Positions 26,951 to 35,664 of a DNA stretch of 64,000 nt are shown in pieces. How positions within the stretch are numbered: the first letter of the stretch is position 1; the number at the start of each line of letters is the position of its first letter. Source of the stretch: an uncultured Porphyromonadaceae bacterium (GTDB taxonomy: Bacteria > Bacteroidota > Bacteroidia > Bacteroidales > Barnesiellaceae); assembly GCA_900538555.1 (NCBI GenBank), contig UPYI01000016.1:24678-88677 (forward strand). Direction: 5' to 3'. The notes under the pieces were generated by a model that searched no databases, was not told the origin of the DNA, and saw nothing but the letters and a program-made list of their open reading frames with translations. Made by a program: the position numbers and the translations under genes.

Positions 26951-29900
26951 CTATTTCTTGATGACTTTCACGTCATGACCTTTTATTCTTAGGAAATAGA
27001 TTCCGTTTTCCAGATCCGAAATGTCGATAAGAGCCTTTCCCGAGTCGCTGAAATCATATTGACAAACAGTTCTTCCCGACATATCGGCAATCGTTACGAC
27101 ACCGATTGCCCGACCAGCATTTTCAATTTGTACGACACCGCTTGTCGGATTGGGAAATACGGTTACCGTTACAGATACGGGACGTACGACATCGCTGACA
27201 GATGTGGTGATGCACGACGGCTTGGAATTATAGCCCAAGTCTTCGCATACTGTTACGACACAATATTCATGTTCACCGTTGTCGCATTTCGTATCGGTAT
27301 ATGAAACACCGGTAACCCCACCGGCAATCAGTTTCCCGTCGCGGTAGATTTCGTATTTTCTTTCGACCGGCACGGTTTCTACAACCGACAACTCGTCGAG
27401 TTGCAAACCCTCCGATGGTTTTTCCTCTTCTACACACTTATGGCGCAATGCGATACGCAAAGAGCGACCGGCGTATTCCGACAAGTCGATTTCCCGGCTG
27501 TACCACAAAACGTTCAATATATCGCCACCCTGTCCCAACGTTTCGGAGAATATTACCGAGAAATCGTCGTAATCAGTTCCGGTTGTGGAAACCAGCACTT
27601 CATAATATGTAGCCCACGAAGCCCAATACAATTGGGAGATACTGTAACGTAACACCGCATTTTCATGGGTCAATGTTATTTCGGGCGAAACCAACCAATT
27701 GTCACAAGCTGTGTAAGTAGTGCTTAATGTAGCCGGATCGAAAGTGTACACTTTCGTATCGGAGAACACCGATTTGCCTTTGAGCGGATTGGGGTAACCG
27801 TTATACGATTTACTCTGTTCGTCGCTCGAAGCCCAACAAGCGCCATCGCCGTCTTTATCGAGCGACGTCCATGTTTCCGGAATACCGTTGTCGAACGATT
27901 CGGACAAAACGGTTTCTTCAACATAATAAGGATCTACGGCATCCCATGTGAGTAATACATCGCTTGTCGCCTGATCTGCATTCGCCTCCACATTCTCGGC
28001 TTTCGGGCAAAGATTTCCTGCAAACAGTTCCGCAGAACGGGCTGCCGATTCTCCTTTCACCCCATGTACCGCTGTGACGACGTAGGTATAATAATCTTCA
28101 AGCAAGCCAGACTCTTCATACGAAGTTTCCGTTGTGTTTGCGAGGAACTCGTCATCACGGTAAACGTTGTAGCTGATACCGTTTTGGTTGTTGGCTCGTT
28201 TGATTGTCATTTTTCCATCGGCAGCTTCAATACGGGCGGCGATGCAGAAATTGGCATTGTAGGACGGATCGAATTCCGATGCATCATACCAAGTTGAACC
28301 GTCGAAAATCTTGTTCACGCCCTTTTTCTCCGGACCTGCATCACATCCGATTACACCGGATGGACCGGTGAATATTGTTTCGCACCCGATCCATAGCTCT
28401 TGCGAAGCGTCAATTATTATCGGGGAATTCAACGGCATACTGTTCCATTCACGTAAATTCATATTATAGCCGTCATTGGTTACATAAAGGGTTTCTTCTT
28501 TTCCGGCATTCTTTCCGTCACCTCCGATCCACAGACGGGGATAATATTTTGCTTTTTCCTCGTATGGCACAATAGCTATTTCCGTGATTTTGGCACCGTC
28601 GAGCCCCATAGCCCGAAGTTCGTCAGGCGACCAGCGCACGGCTGTTTTCATCCTCCACTCACCTTCGCGTTGATAGTTGAGGGCTTGTGCCGGTGCGGCT
28701 GCATGGCTCAGGTAATCATCCGGTAAATCGCAGGGTTCTTCCCACGTGAGGAGGACTTTCTCAGATGCCACGTTATAGCCAGCCCGCAAATTACGTACCG
28801 GAGCACAACGGTTGGTTACTTCTGCTTCTGCCGACATACGTACGGATTCCGTTTCTCCATAAACGGCAGTCACGTTCCATGTATGGATACCGTTCGGGAT
28901 ATCGGTGTCGGTGAACGAAGTACCCGTTATTTTTTCCGCGATCTTTTCATCATCGCGATATACGTTGTAGATACCCGCACTATATCCGTCAGGTACAGAC
29001 CAGCCAAGCGTGGCAATCGCATTGCCATTGACATCGTTAGATGCTGTTGCCGTAAAGTTTCCGACAGGAGTATGCTCACCGGTATAAGTCACCGTGATGC
29101 CCGTTCCCTGCGATTCCGCCCCGTCATATACGGTCTTCACGATCCAAGAGTGTTCGCCGACGGAAAATCCGCTGTCTTTATGGCTGTTGGCTGTTATGTT
29201 TTCCGCTATCTTTTCATTGTCGCGGTAAACATTATATATGGCATGGTAGTTTCCTTCCGGTGCTGTCCACGAAAGAACCGCCTCCGGACCGTAAACTATG
29301 CTTGCCGACAGGTTGCGAATATCGTTGAACGACTGAGGATTTCCGTTATAGATAGAAATATCGTCTATCTGGATATCGGAATTCCCGGTCGATTCGGCTT
29401 CGAATGCCACGCGGTAAGCTGCCGATTTGTCGGGCAACGCAATGGTCGCCACCTGCCAGCCGGATTCCGGGTGTACGTTGAAAGCGAGTTCCGCCCACGC
29501 TCCATCAACGGTGCTCTGATAATATAGCCTCAATAAACCGGCTGTAACGGCATAACTGAATTTCAGTGTGGGATATTCAAGGCTGCTGAGGTCAAGTTCC
29601 GGCGTGACAAGACGGGCTTTCCCCTCTGCCGTTGCTCCGGCAAAACGTATTTTGGTTTCACTTCCTCCGGGAGCGGAATCCGGTGAACCTTGCGATTTGG
29701 CGCAAGCTGCCCACCCCTCATTGCCGGTTGCCGTCTGCTGCCAACTGCGAGGGATTCCCCCTTTCTCAAACGATTCTTCGTAGGGGAATTGTGCAATTGT
29801 TCCGTCCGGTTGCAGCATAATGAGATATGACAGCCGTCCCATGTCGGACGATGCGATGTGGGCTGTTATCGCATCTGCCGTAAAATCGAAATCCACAGCC

Positions 29901-31789
29901 GTTGCGTGGGCATAGTGCAATTCCTTAGAACTTATTGTACTCCATGTTGCGCCATTGTCGGTAGAGAAATGTATGGATAACGGTTGTCCGGCAGCAAAAG
30001 AAGCGGCGGCAATTGTGCCTTGCGACACCGCAATGCTACGTATATTATTATCGGAAAGAGCTATTCGAGTCCAATTTTCCGCCAAGTCGTCCGACAGATA
30101 CACCCATCCGGTTCCTGTCGTTGCTACGATTGTGTTACCGTCGGCGGCAAGGGCAAGTATGCCTGCCCCTCCAAGACCTGCGGATTTCTCGTTCCAAGTC
30201 GCCCCGTTGTCGGCAGATCTATATATCTTGCCGTTTGCAGCTATGAATAAGTAGCCCGTATTGCCGGCAATGGCAGATATATTGCCTACGGGGAGGGATG
30301 ACAAAGGCGTGATAGCCTTTGTCGTGATATCGGCAACGGCAAGTGTCCCGTCGGCTACGATATAATAGACACCGGCATTTGCCCGATCGGGCGCAACGGC
30401 TGTCACATTTTCAACATTTCCTTCTATTACGGTCAATTGTGGATCGGCATTGAAATCGATGAATGCCAATTGCTTTGCTTCGGAATTCGAGAGCAAGACA
30501 ATTCCATTGTAATCCTTCCCGGAGAAAAGCCGGGAGTAGCCTGCGGCTGCCACTTCCGCTTCTTCTTCGGTCGATACCTCCTGTCGGCGGCATACACCGT
30601 CGATCAGGTAGTACAGATAACCGTTGTCTACCGCTATACCATCAGCTTTTTCGCTGAATCGGGCACCAGGCATTTCTTCGAAAGTACGGTAGCCGTCCGG
30701 GGTATACATCATTTTATCGTAAAAGTCGATTGATGCGGCAGTAAGTATTTCCTGTGTGTTGAACGGATTGATTGAGGCATGGAACCCGTAAAAATATCTT
30801 TCCGGAGTGATGTCCTGCCATGTTTTGAATCCGTCGCCGGTAGTGATTATCTGGTTACCCTCCAACACATAGATACGGTTGGGGTCTTGGGGATTGTAGG
30901 TTATTGCAACGATATTGTCCATGAGATAGTCTCTCCACTCGATGTCACTATACGGCATCCAAGTTTTTCCTCCGTCGGAAGAGCAGTATAGGCATTCCGT
31001 TTCAGAACCATCACCGCCACCGACTATTATCTCATCATAATTTTGCGGATTAATAGCTATCGGACCCAGCTGAATACCGGCAAGACTTTCCGTCCAATTC
31101 TTGCCGGCATCGTCTGAAATAAATATGCCGCCTGTCGCCCCCGATGGTCCGGAAGCCCGGGTCAAATATATTTTCTGTGAATTTTCGGGCGAAAAAGCCA
31201 CTTCTGCCGGATGCACACTGTTGTGATTGCGGAAATTATAAATCAGGCTCCAAGTCGCTCCCCCGTCGTTGGTATAGTAGACTTCCGAGCAATAATCCAA
31301 AGTGGAAGCATCCATATAGCTTGTGTAAATTACCACCTTGTTAAAATCCGATGGATCGACATCGTATGACTTAGCGGTCGGAATCTTGTCCTGATTGGGT
31401 GTGACATAATGTTTCAACACGCCGGTCTTGTGGTTCAAAGAATACAGTCCGGCGATCTCAGGCTCGCTTGCATGGGTGATCGTGAAAAACACCACGTCGC
31501 TGTCTCTTATGGTTTTCAAGTCGGTTATTGCCCCCTTGCCGATATATTCCGTAGGCATTTGCCAGGCTACTCTCCATGTCGTCCCGGCATCCTCCGACAC
31601 CAGAAGGAAGTTATGGTTCGTTGCGTAAAGGCGGTCTTTCACGCTATGGTCGTATATCGCATAATACAGGGTTCCGCTCGTGGCGGTGGCGTATTGTCGC
31701 AACTGGGCGGTTACTGTTTCTGGAATCAGCAACATAGTTGCCAAAACAGTAGCGCAGATCAAGTTCCGGAGAATGGGAATTATTTTCAT
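26951..31789 (-). CDS. Large T9SS-secreted adhesin with Asp-box propeller, FN3 and choice-of-anchor J domains
   Basis: A 1612-residue surface or secreted protein. It starts with a signal peptide (TVLATMLLIPETVTAQ). Residues about 30-660 carry many Asp-box motifs (SEDAGTTW, TNDGGATW, SDDAGKNW, SSDGGKTW, SADNGATW, STDNGATW), implying one or more sialidase/sortilin-type beta-propellers. Residues about 672-820 and 1295-1470 are choice-of-anchor J (cleaved-adhesin) domains. Fibronectin III-like repeats built around YNVYRDNEKIAE lie between. Residues 1537-1612 are a type A T9SS sorting domain (VFPNPTSGVVQI ... LENGIYFLRIKG). Similar modules occur in Porphyromonas gingipain/hemagglutinin adhesins. 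No catalytic residues were identified. It follows a TPR-HTH regulator gene by 129 bases. Confidence 0.9.
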   Translation of the reverse strand: MKIIPILRNLICATVLATMLLIPETVTAQLRQYATATSGTLYYAIYDHSVKDRLYATNHNFLLVSEDAGTTWRVAWQMPTEYIGKGAITDLKTIRDSDVVFFTITHASEPEIAGLYSLNHKTGVLKHYVTPNQDKIPTAKSYDVDPSDFNKVVIYTSYMDASTLDYCSEVYYTNDGGATWSLIYNFRNHNSVHPAEVAFSPENSQKIYLTRASGPSGATGGIFISDDAGKNWTESLAGIQLGPIAINPQNYDEIIVGGGDGSETECLYCSSDGGKTWMPYSDIEWRDYLMDNIVAITYNPQDPNRIYVLEGNQIITTGDGFKTWQDITPERYFYGFHASINPFNTQEILTAASIDFYDKMMYTPDGYRTFEEMPGARFSEKADGIAVDNGYLYYLIDGVCRRQEVSTEEEAEVAAAGYSRLFSGKDYNGIVLLSNSEAKQLAFIDFNADPQLTVIEGNVENVTAVAPDRANAGVYYIVADGTLAVADITTKAITPLSSLPVGNISAIAGNTGYLFIAANGKIYRSADNGATWNEKSAGLGGAGILALAADGNTIVATTGTGWVYLSDDLAENWTRIALSDNNIRSIAVSQGTIAAASFAAGQPLSIHFSTDNGATWSTISSKELHYAHATAVDFDFTADAITAHIASSDMGRLSYLIMLQPDGTIAQFPYEESFEKGGIPRSWQQTATGNEGWAACAKSQGSPDSAPGGSETKIRFAGATAEGKARLVTPELDLSSLEYPTLKFSYAVTAGLLRLYYQSTVDGAWAELAFNVHPESGWQVATIALPDKSAAYRVAFEAESTGNSDIQIDDISIYNGNPQSFNDIRNLSASIVYGPEAVLSWTAPEGNYHAIYNVYRDNEKIAENITANSHKDSGFSVGEHSWIVKTVYDGAESQGTGITVTYTGEHTPVGNFTATASNDVNGNAIATLGWSVPDGYSAGIYNVYRDDEKIAEKITGTSFTDTDIPNGIHTWNVTAVYGETESVRMSAEAEVTNRCAPVRNLRAGYNVASEKVLLTWEEPCDLPDDYLSHAAAPAQALNYQREGEWRMKTAVRWSPDELRAMGLDGAKITEIAIVPYEEKAKYYPRLWIGGDGKNAGKEETLYVTNDGYNMNLREWNSMPLNSPIIIDASQELWIGCETIFTGPSGVIGCDAGPEKKGVNKIFDGSTWYDASEFDPSYNANFCIAARIEAADGKMTIKRANNQNGISYNVYRDDEFLANTTETSYEESGLLEDYYTYVVTAVHGVKGESAARSAELFAGNLCPKAENVEANADQATSDVLLTWDAVDPYYVEETVLSESFDNGIPETWTSLDKDGDGACWASSDEQSKSYNGYPNPLKGKSVFSDTKVYTFDPATLSTTYTACDNWLVSPEITLTHENAVLRYSISQLYWASWATYYEVLVSTTGTDYDDFSVIFSETLGQGGDILNVLWYSREIDLSEYAGRSLRIALRHKCVEEEKPSEGLQLDELSVVETVPVERKYEIYRDGKLIAGGVTGVSYTDTKCDNGEHEYCVVTVCEDLGYNSKPSCITTSVSDVVRPVSVTVTVFPNPTSGVVQIENAGRAIGVVTIADMSGRTVCQYDFSDSGKALIDISDLENGIYFLRIKGHDVKVIKK

Positions 31790-31918
31790 ATGCGTGTAAA
31801 ATTAAGATGTTAATAATCGCCTCAAAGATTGGGCAAATCAAAAAAAATATCAAAAAAACACGCGGAAATAGTGTGACATTTCAACGAAAAAGTAAGAACC
31901 GTACCTTTCCGTCGATTT

Positions 31919-33523
31919 TCAATCCGTCTTGTCGTTGTAAGAATAAAGAAAAGAATAAAGGTCGCTACCGCTTTCCAATCCTAATTTCCGCGACACCCGT
32001 TCCTTCCGTTTGCGGCAGGCGTCGGGAGTGATGTTCATCAAAGACGAGATTTCTTTTGTGCTTAGGTTCATGTATATGTAGGATATGAATCGTGCATCAT
32101 TAGCGTTGAGTTCGGGATAACGCTGTTTAAGCGACGACAACATCCCATGGTTGGTTTGGTCGAAAAGCGTGATAAAGTTCTTATGGTCACTTTCCGAATT
32201 CAGTTGCTTTTTCAAGTTGCGTACTTGCTTCATGAATTTGTCGTCTGTCGAAAGTTCCGGATGTTCCGAAAGCGACGATATTATGTCGTTGAGCAATTGG
32301 TTGCGGCTTGCTATTGACAATGCCTTCGCCTGCAATTGGCTGTTGCTGATCTCTATTTCCTTTTTTGCCTGTTCTAGTTCAAGCTCCGTAATCTTGTGAC
32401 GGCTAAGTTCCATCTCCTTTTCCTGCCGCCGTTTTGTAGTCCGCACACGTAACAGCCAGCCGAGAGAGATGAGTATCAGTACCACAGAGGCAGACACCGT
32501 TAAAAATATCTTTCTTTGACTGGCAAGTTCAGCCTCTTTCATCGACAACTTATAGCGCGAATCCTGCAATTCGAAGCGTATCTGGCTGTTCTCGAACAAT
32601 TGCCCGTTTTTTATGCGGTTCAAGGAGTCGCGCATCAAAAGCACGGAGTCTTTATACGACAATGCTCCGCCGTAGTCGTGTGCGGCATAGCTGATTTCGG
32701 AGAGCAGGTTGTAGGCTTCCGCTTTGCTCTCGATATTACCGGTACATTCGAGGGCTTTACGCGCGTGGCGCATAGCGTTAGGAATATCATTTGTCTTGAA
32801 ATAAGAGTGTGCCACCGTATATGACGCAGCATTAGCTATTACCGGATCTATTTTTGCAGCAGGACTTTCCAATATAGTCCTGCCGTTTTCTATCACTTCC
32901 CGATGGAGGTTTTTCAAAAAATAGGATTCGAGCAAGGCTATCTGCACTTTGGGCATAAGTTCGGAATCCCGTGGCAAGCTCGATTCCGCCTCGTCGAGAT
33001 AGCGCTTTGCCGTTTCCGGGTCGTTCATCTTGTTGCTTGTCACGCCGAGATTCATATTATACATCGCGATTCGTTCCTTCCCGTCAGGCGTATTTTCCGC
33101 CAACTTTTTTGCTTGCTTGAAATATTCCATAGCCTTGGGATAGTTCTTTTCTTTCGAATAGAGTATGGCGATATTGTTAATTACGGTCATGGTCTCCCTA
33201 TCGCTCAGATGTTTCAATACCACGGTATAGGCTTCGAGATAGTAATTCAGTGCCTCTCCGTAATTAAAAGCAGAGTAATAGAGTATGCCCAAGTTGTTAA
33301 GGGCGAGAAACTGCTGTTTGTACCAATGCTTTTGCTTGGCTACCCCCAAAGCCTCTTCCAATATCGACATTCCTTCGGCATAATCTTTTTTATCCAATAC
33401 GGCGGTAATGCCGTCTATTATCAAAGAATCACACTCCTCCTCGCTGCGTATTTCGGCTGTTATGTAACGTGGCAGAAAAACGAAGCACATAAATAGTATG
33501 ATTATACGGCATCTACTCATCAC
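31919..33523 (-). CDS. TPR - membrane helix - HTH regulator
   Basis: A 534-residue protein: signal/anchor N terminus (IIILFMCFVFLPRYITAE), TPR repeats over residues about 25-330 (ALNNLGILYYSAFNYGEALN, YSKEKNYPKAMEYFKQAKKL), one membrane helix near 343-360 (VSASVVLILISLGWLLRV), a coiled coil, and a C-terminal LuxR-like helix-turn-helix (ARFISYIYMNLSTKEISSLM ... RKRKERVSRKLG). The layout puts the TPRs in the periplasm and the HTH in the cytoplasm, as in Bacteroidetes one-component membrane regulators. It precedes the 1612-residue adhesin gene in the same direction and probably controls it. Confidence 0.88.
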   Translation of the reverse strand: MMSRCRIIILFMCFVFLPRYITAEIRSEEECDSLIIDGITAVLDKKDYAEGMSILEEALGVAKQKHWYKQQFLALNNLGILYYSAFNYGEALNYYLEAYTVVLKHLSDRETMTVINNIAILYSKEKNYPKAMEYFKQAKKLAENTPDGKERIAMYNMNLGVTSNKMNDPETAKRYLDEAESSLPRDSELMPKVQIALLESYFLKNLHREVIENGRTILESPAAKIDPVIANAASYTVAHSYFKTNDIPNAMRHARKALECTGNIESKAEAYNLLSEISYAAHDYGGALSYKDSVLLMRDSLNRIKNGQLFENSQIRFELQDSRYKLSMKEAELASQRKIFLTVSASVVLILISLGWLLRVRTTKRRQEKEMELSRHKITELELEQAKKEIEISNSQLQAKALSIASRNQLLNDIISSLSEHPELSTDDKFMKQVRNLKKQLNSESDHKNFITLFDQTNHGMLSSLKQRYPELNANDARFISYIYMNLSTKEISSLMNITPDACRKRKERVSRKLGLESGSDLYSFLYSYNDKTD

Positions 33524-33543
33524 GCTGTTATTTTAAATCATTG

Positions 33544-33575
33544 CAAATATAGAGAAAGGCGAGAGCAGAAACAAA
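33544..33575 (-). promoter_or_regulatory. Promoter of the TPR-HTH regulator
   Basis: TTTG (33572-33575), 20 bp, then TATATTTG (33544-33551) on the minus strand, about 20 bases before the start codon. The element is part of a duplicated repeat (a second copy at 33631-33696 has lost the G). Confidence 0.75.
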
Positions 33576-33696
33576 AGGGAAAATGAAATTTTCACGATTG
33601 GATTATGCCGAGCCGCCTCCTATATTCTATAAATATAGAGAAAGGCGAGAGCAGGAACAAATGGGAAACGAAGTCTCACGATTAGGTTATGCCGAG
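33545..33696. repeat. Tandem duplication, 66-68 bp, two copies
   Basis: Copies at 33545-33612 and 33631-33696 share AGAGAAAGGCGAGAGCAG, CACGATTRGRTTATGCCGAG and intervening bases. They are separated by a hairpin at 33620-33638 (CTATATT, loop CTATA, AATATAG). In reverse orientation they resemble the alpha spacers of the neighbouring array. Confidence 0.8.
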
Positions 33697-33703
33697 TTTT
33701 TTT

Positions 33704-33866
33704 CTTATCTTTGTAGAAGATAAGTTGCACTCGGCATAGCCATTCAAACAAGTTTGATGTCTCTGCTCTCATTTGCATTATCTTTGTAGAAGATAAGCTA
33801 CGCCTTAACATAGTTTGAGTAAACTCATCTCTGTATTCGGCTTGCATTATCTTTGTAGAAGATAAG
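33704..33866 (+). repeat. Palindromic repeat array, three hairpins with alternating spacers
   Basis: Three near-identical hairpins, TTATCTT-TGTAG-AAGATAAG, at 33704-33724, 33778-33797 and 33847-33866 (periods 74 and 69). The two spacers differ: the first (alpha) carries TCAAAC-A-AGTTTGA, the second (beta) GAGT-AA-ACTC. The same order, reversed, is found at 40023-40233. Each hairpin contains TATCTTTG, a -7 box match, pointing to the gene at 33949. Not CRISPR: spacers are themselves conserved. Confidence 0.85.
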
Positions 33867-33948
33867 CTGCACGTGGCATAACCAATCAAACCGACCGGAT
33901 GCCACTGTACCCGATGCCTTATTTATAACATTTAAAATAGACCGGATT

Positions 33949-34650
33949 ATGAAAACGAAGATTCAATGGATATGCGCTTTGCTACTCGGATGCTGCACTT
34001 CGTTGTTCGCACAACAATATCAGGAAGTGATCTACATGAAGAACGGCAGCGTCGTGAAAGGATTCATCGAAAAACAAATACCCTGTGTTTCGATAACCGT
34101 ACAGACCGAAGAAGGCACCCGGCAATTCGCATCGGAAGAAATATTACGTATCGAAAAAGAGTTGGTCGGTTCGTCCGAAAGCACAGTCCGTTCTCGAAAA
34201 AGAGAAATGAAATCTACGGGCTATCGGGGATTCGTCGAGGCAAGCTCCATATTCAGTGTCGGAAAAGACAAATACAACAGCATTATCAATGTATCGACCT
34301 CACACGGATACCAGTTCAATCCCTATTGGTTTACCGGTGGCGGTCTGGCACTGCACGGATGCGGTATGCTCCCCCTGTTTGCCGAAGCACGAGGCAATAT
34401 GCTCGCCGGTCGTTATACTCCATTCGTCGATCTGAAAACCGGGGTGGCTTTCGACGTAGACCGGTTCCGGTCGAAATATAACATATCGCACCGGAGCAAC
34501 CGGGCTTTCTATTTCCTGAACCCCAGCATAGGATTCTCATTCAGCCTGTCGAGAGCATACGCCATGAACGTACGGATCGACTATACATTGGTATGCAACC
34601 CCTACTATACCGGCAACGGTATCGGAGTAGGTGTAGGCGTAGAATTTTAA
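33949..34650 (+). CDS. Secreted outer-membrane beta-barrel-like hypothetical protein
   Basis: A 233-residue protein with a signal peptide (MKTKIQWICALLLGCCTSLF then AQQ). The first 60 mature residues (VIYMKNGSVVKGFIEKQIP, then EEILRIEKE) resemble a small beta domain seen in Bacteroidetes secreted proteins. After residue 90, alternating aromatic/hydrophobic strands (NPYWFTGGGLALHG, GVAFDVD, NPSIGFSFSLS) and the terminal VGVGVEF ending in Phe suggest an 8-stranded outer-membrane barrel. Function unknown. Its stop overlaps the convergent menA end by 4 bases. Confidence 0.75.
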   Translation: MKTKIQWICALLLGCCTSLFAQQYQEVIYMKNGSVVKGFIEKQIPCVSITVQTEEGTRQFASEEILRIEKELVGSSESTVRSRKREMKSTGYRGFVEASSIFSVGKDKYNSIINVSTSHGYQFNPYWFTGGGLALHGCGMLPLFAEARGNMLAGRYTPFVDLKTGVAFDVDRFRSKYNISHRSNRAFYFLNPSIGFSFSLSRAYAMNVRIDYTLVCNPYYTGNGIGVGVGVEF

Positions 34651-35513
34651 GAAAGACACCAAGCCAGCGAGATCAACACGGCATACAGAATCTGGTTGCG
34701 GGCTGTCGCCCCCAAGAACGGATTCAACTCCATTCCTCTGCGGCGGCGTATCTTCGCCCACGTGACGACATGCAATACCAAATACCCCAACGGCATCAGC
34801 CAATAGCCCGGTGCGAATCCCGACCAAACCGGAATGAGCAGTATTACGCCCAAAATGCCGTTTGTCAGATAGGCATACTCGGCAAAACGGCGACCGAAAA
34901 TAACCACCGTAGTACGCTTGTTCGCTGCCTCATCCTCTTCCCGGTCACGATAATTATTCACCAACAGCAGATTGATCGACAACAGTCCCATAGCGACCGA
35001 CAGCCAAAAAGCCGTTTCGTTAAACGCCAATGCCTGCACATAATACGTAAGATTCACGGGAACAAGACCGAAGAAAACGAATACAGCCACATCGCCCAAT
35101 CCGTGATATGCCAGCGGATACGGACCGGCTGTATATGCCAATGCACATAAGGCAATCACCATCCCCACCGGAAGCAACCACCATCCGCCGTAATAGAGCA
35201 GCCCCAGACCGAAGCAGCAAGCCACGCCCAACGTCGCCAACGTAACATAAAGCATCGTCCGCGGGGCTATATCGCCCGACGCCACTGCCCGGCGCGGACC
35301 GACCCGCCCGGCAGTATCGCAGCCCTTTACAAAATCGAAATAATCATTCGCCAAGTTCGACGCTACCTGCGCCAACAAGGCAAAAAGGAGACAAAGCAAT
35401 GCCGGTTGCCACCGGAAATGCCCGTAATGCCAGGCACATGCCGATGCCGCAATCACCGGCGCAGCCGATACCGGCAACGTACGGGGACGTGCCGCAGAAA
35501 TCCAAGGATTCAT
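34647..35513 (-). CDS. menA: 1,4-dihydroxy-2-naphthoate polyprenyltransferase
   Basis: A 288-residue UbiA-family membrane enzyme that prenylates dihydroxynaphthoate in menaquinone synthesis. The two aspartate-rich motifs are NDYFDFVKGCD (with following R-x-GPRRAVASG) and NYRDREEDEAANKRT. It has about eight to nine hydrophobic helices. The start MNPWISAARPRTLPVSAAPV is the usual MenA N terminus. Upstream at 35573-35580 is a near -7 box, TATCTTCG on the minus strand. Confidence 0.94.
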   Translation of the reverse strand: MNPWISAARPRTLPVSAAPVIAASACAWHYGHFRWQPALLCLLFALLAQVASNLANDYFDFVKGCDTAGRVGPRRAVASGDIAPRTMLYVTLATLGVACCFGLGLLYYGGWWLLPVGMVIALCALAYTAGPYPLAYHGLGDVAVFVFFGLVPVNLTYYVQALAFNETAFWLSVAMGLLSINLLLVNNYRDREEDEAANKRTTVVIFGRRFAEYAYLTNGILGVILLIPVWSGFAPGYWLMPLGYLVLHVVTWAKIRRRRGMELNPFLGATARNQILYAVLISLAWCLS

Positions 35514-35664
35514 AATTCGATAGTATTGCCGTCGCCGGCATTCACAAGCCGGCAGGCGTATTGATTACCGCGCGAAGATAATACAAATACCGGCAGGAAA
35601 CAAGTTTAACACGACTTCCCGACAGGACGGCAACGGCGCAGTACTCCCCAGCCTCCCGTTCCGC

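Larger units (their letters stand above)
33524..33948. other. 425-bp divergent intergenic region, repeats only
   Basis: Between the TPR-HTH regulator (-) and the outer-membrane-type protein (+). It is filled by two reverse-oriented repeat copies on the left and three forward hairpins on the right, with no coding frame. The arrangement is roughly symmetric around 33700, with each half pointing to its own gene. Confidence 0.75.

Noticed and set aside
33704..33866. Possible CRISPR array (regular repeats with spacers)
   Set aside because: Only three repeats, spacers are conserved between distant arrays and contain their own palindromes, and no cas genes are present.
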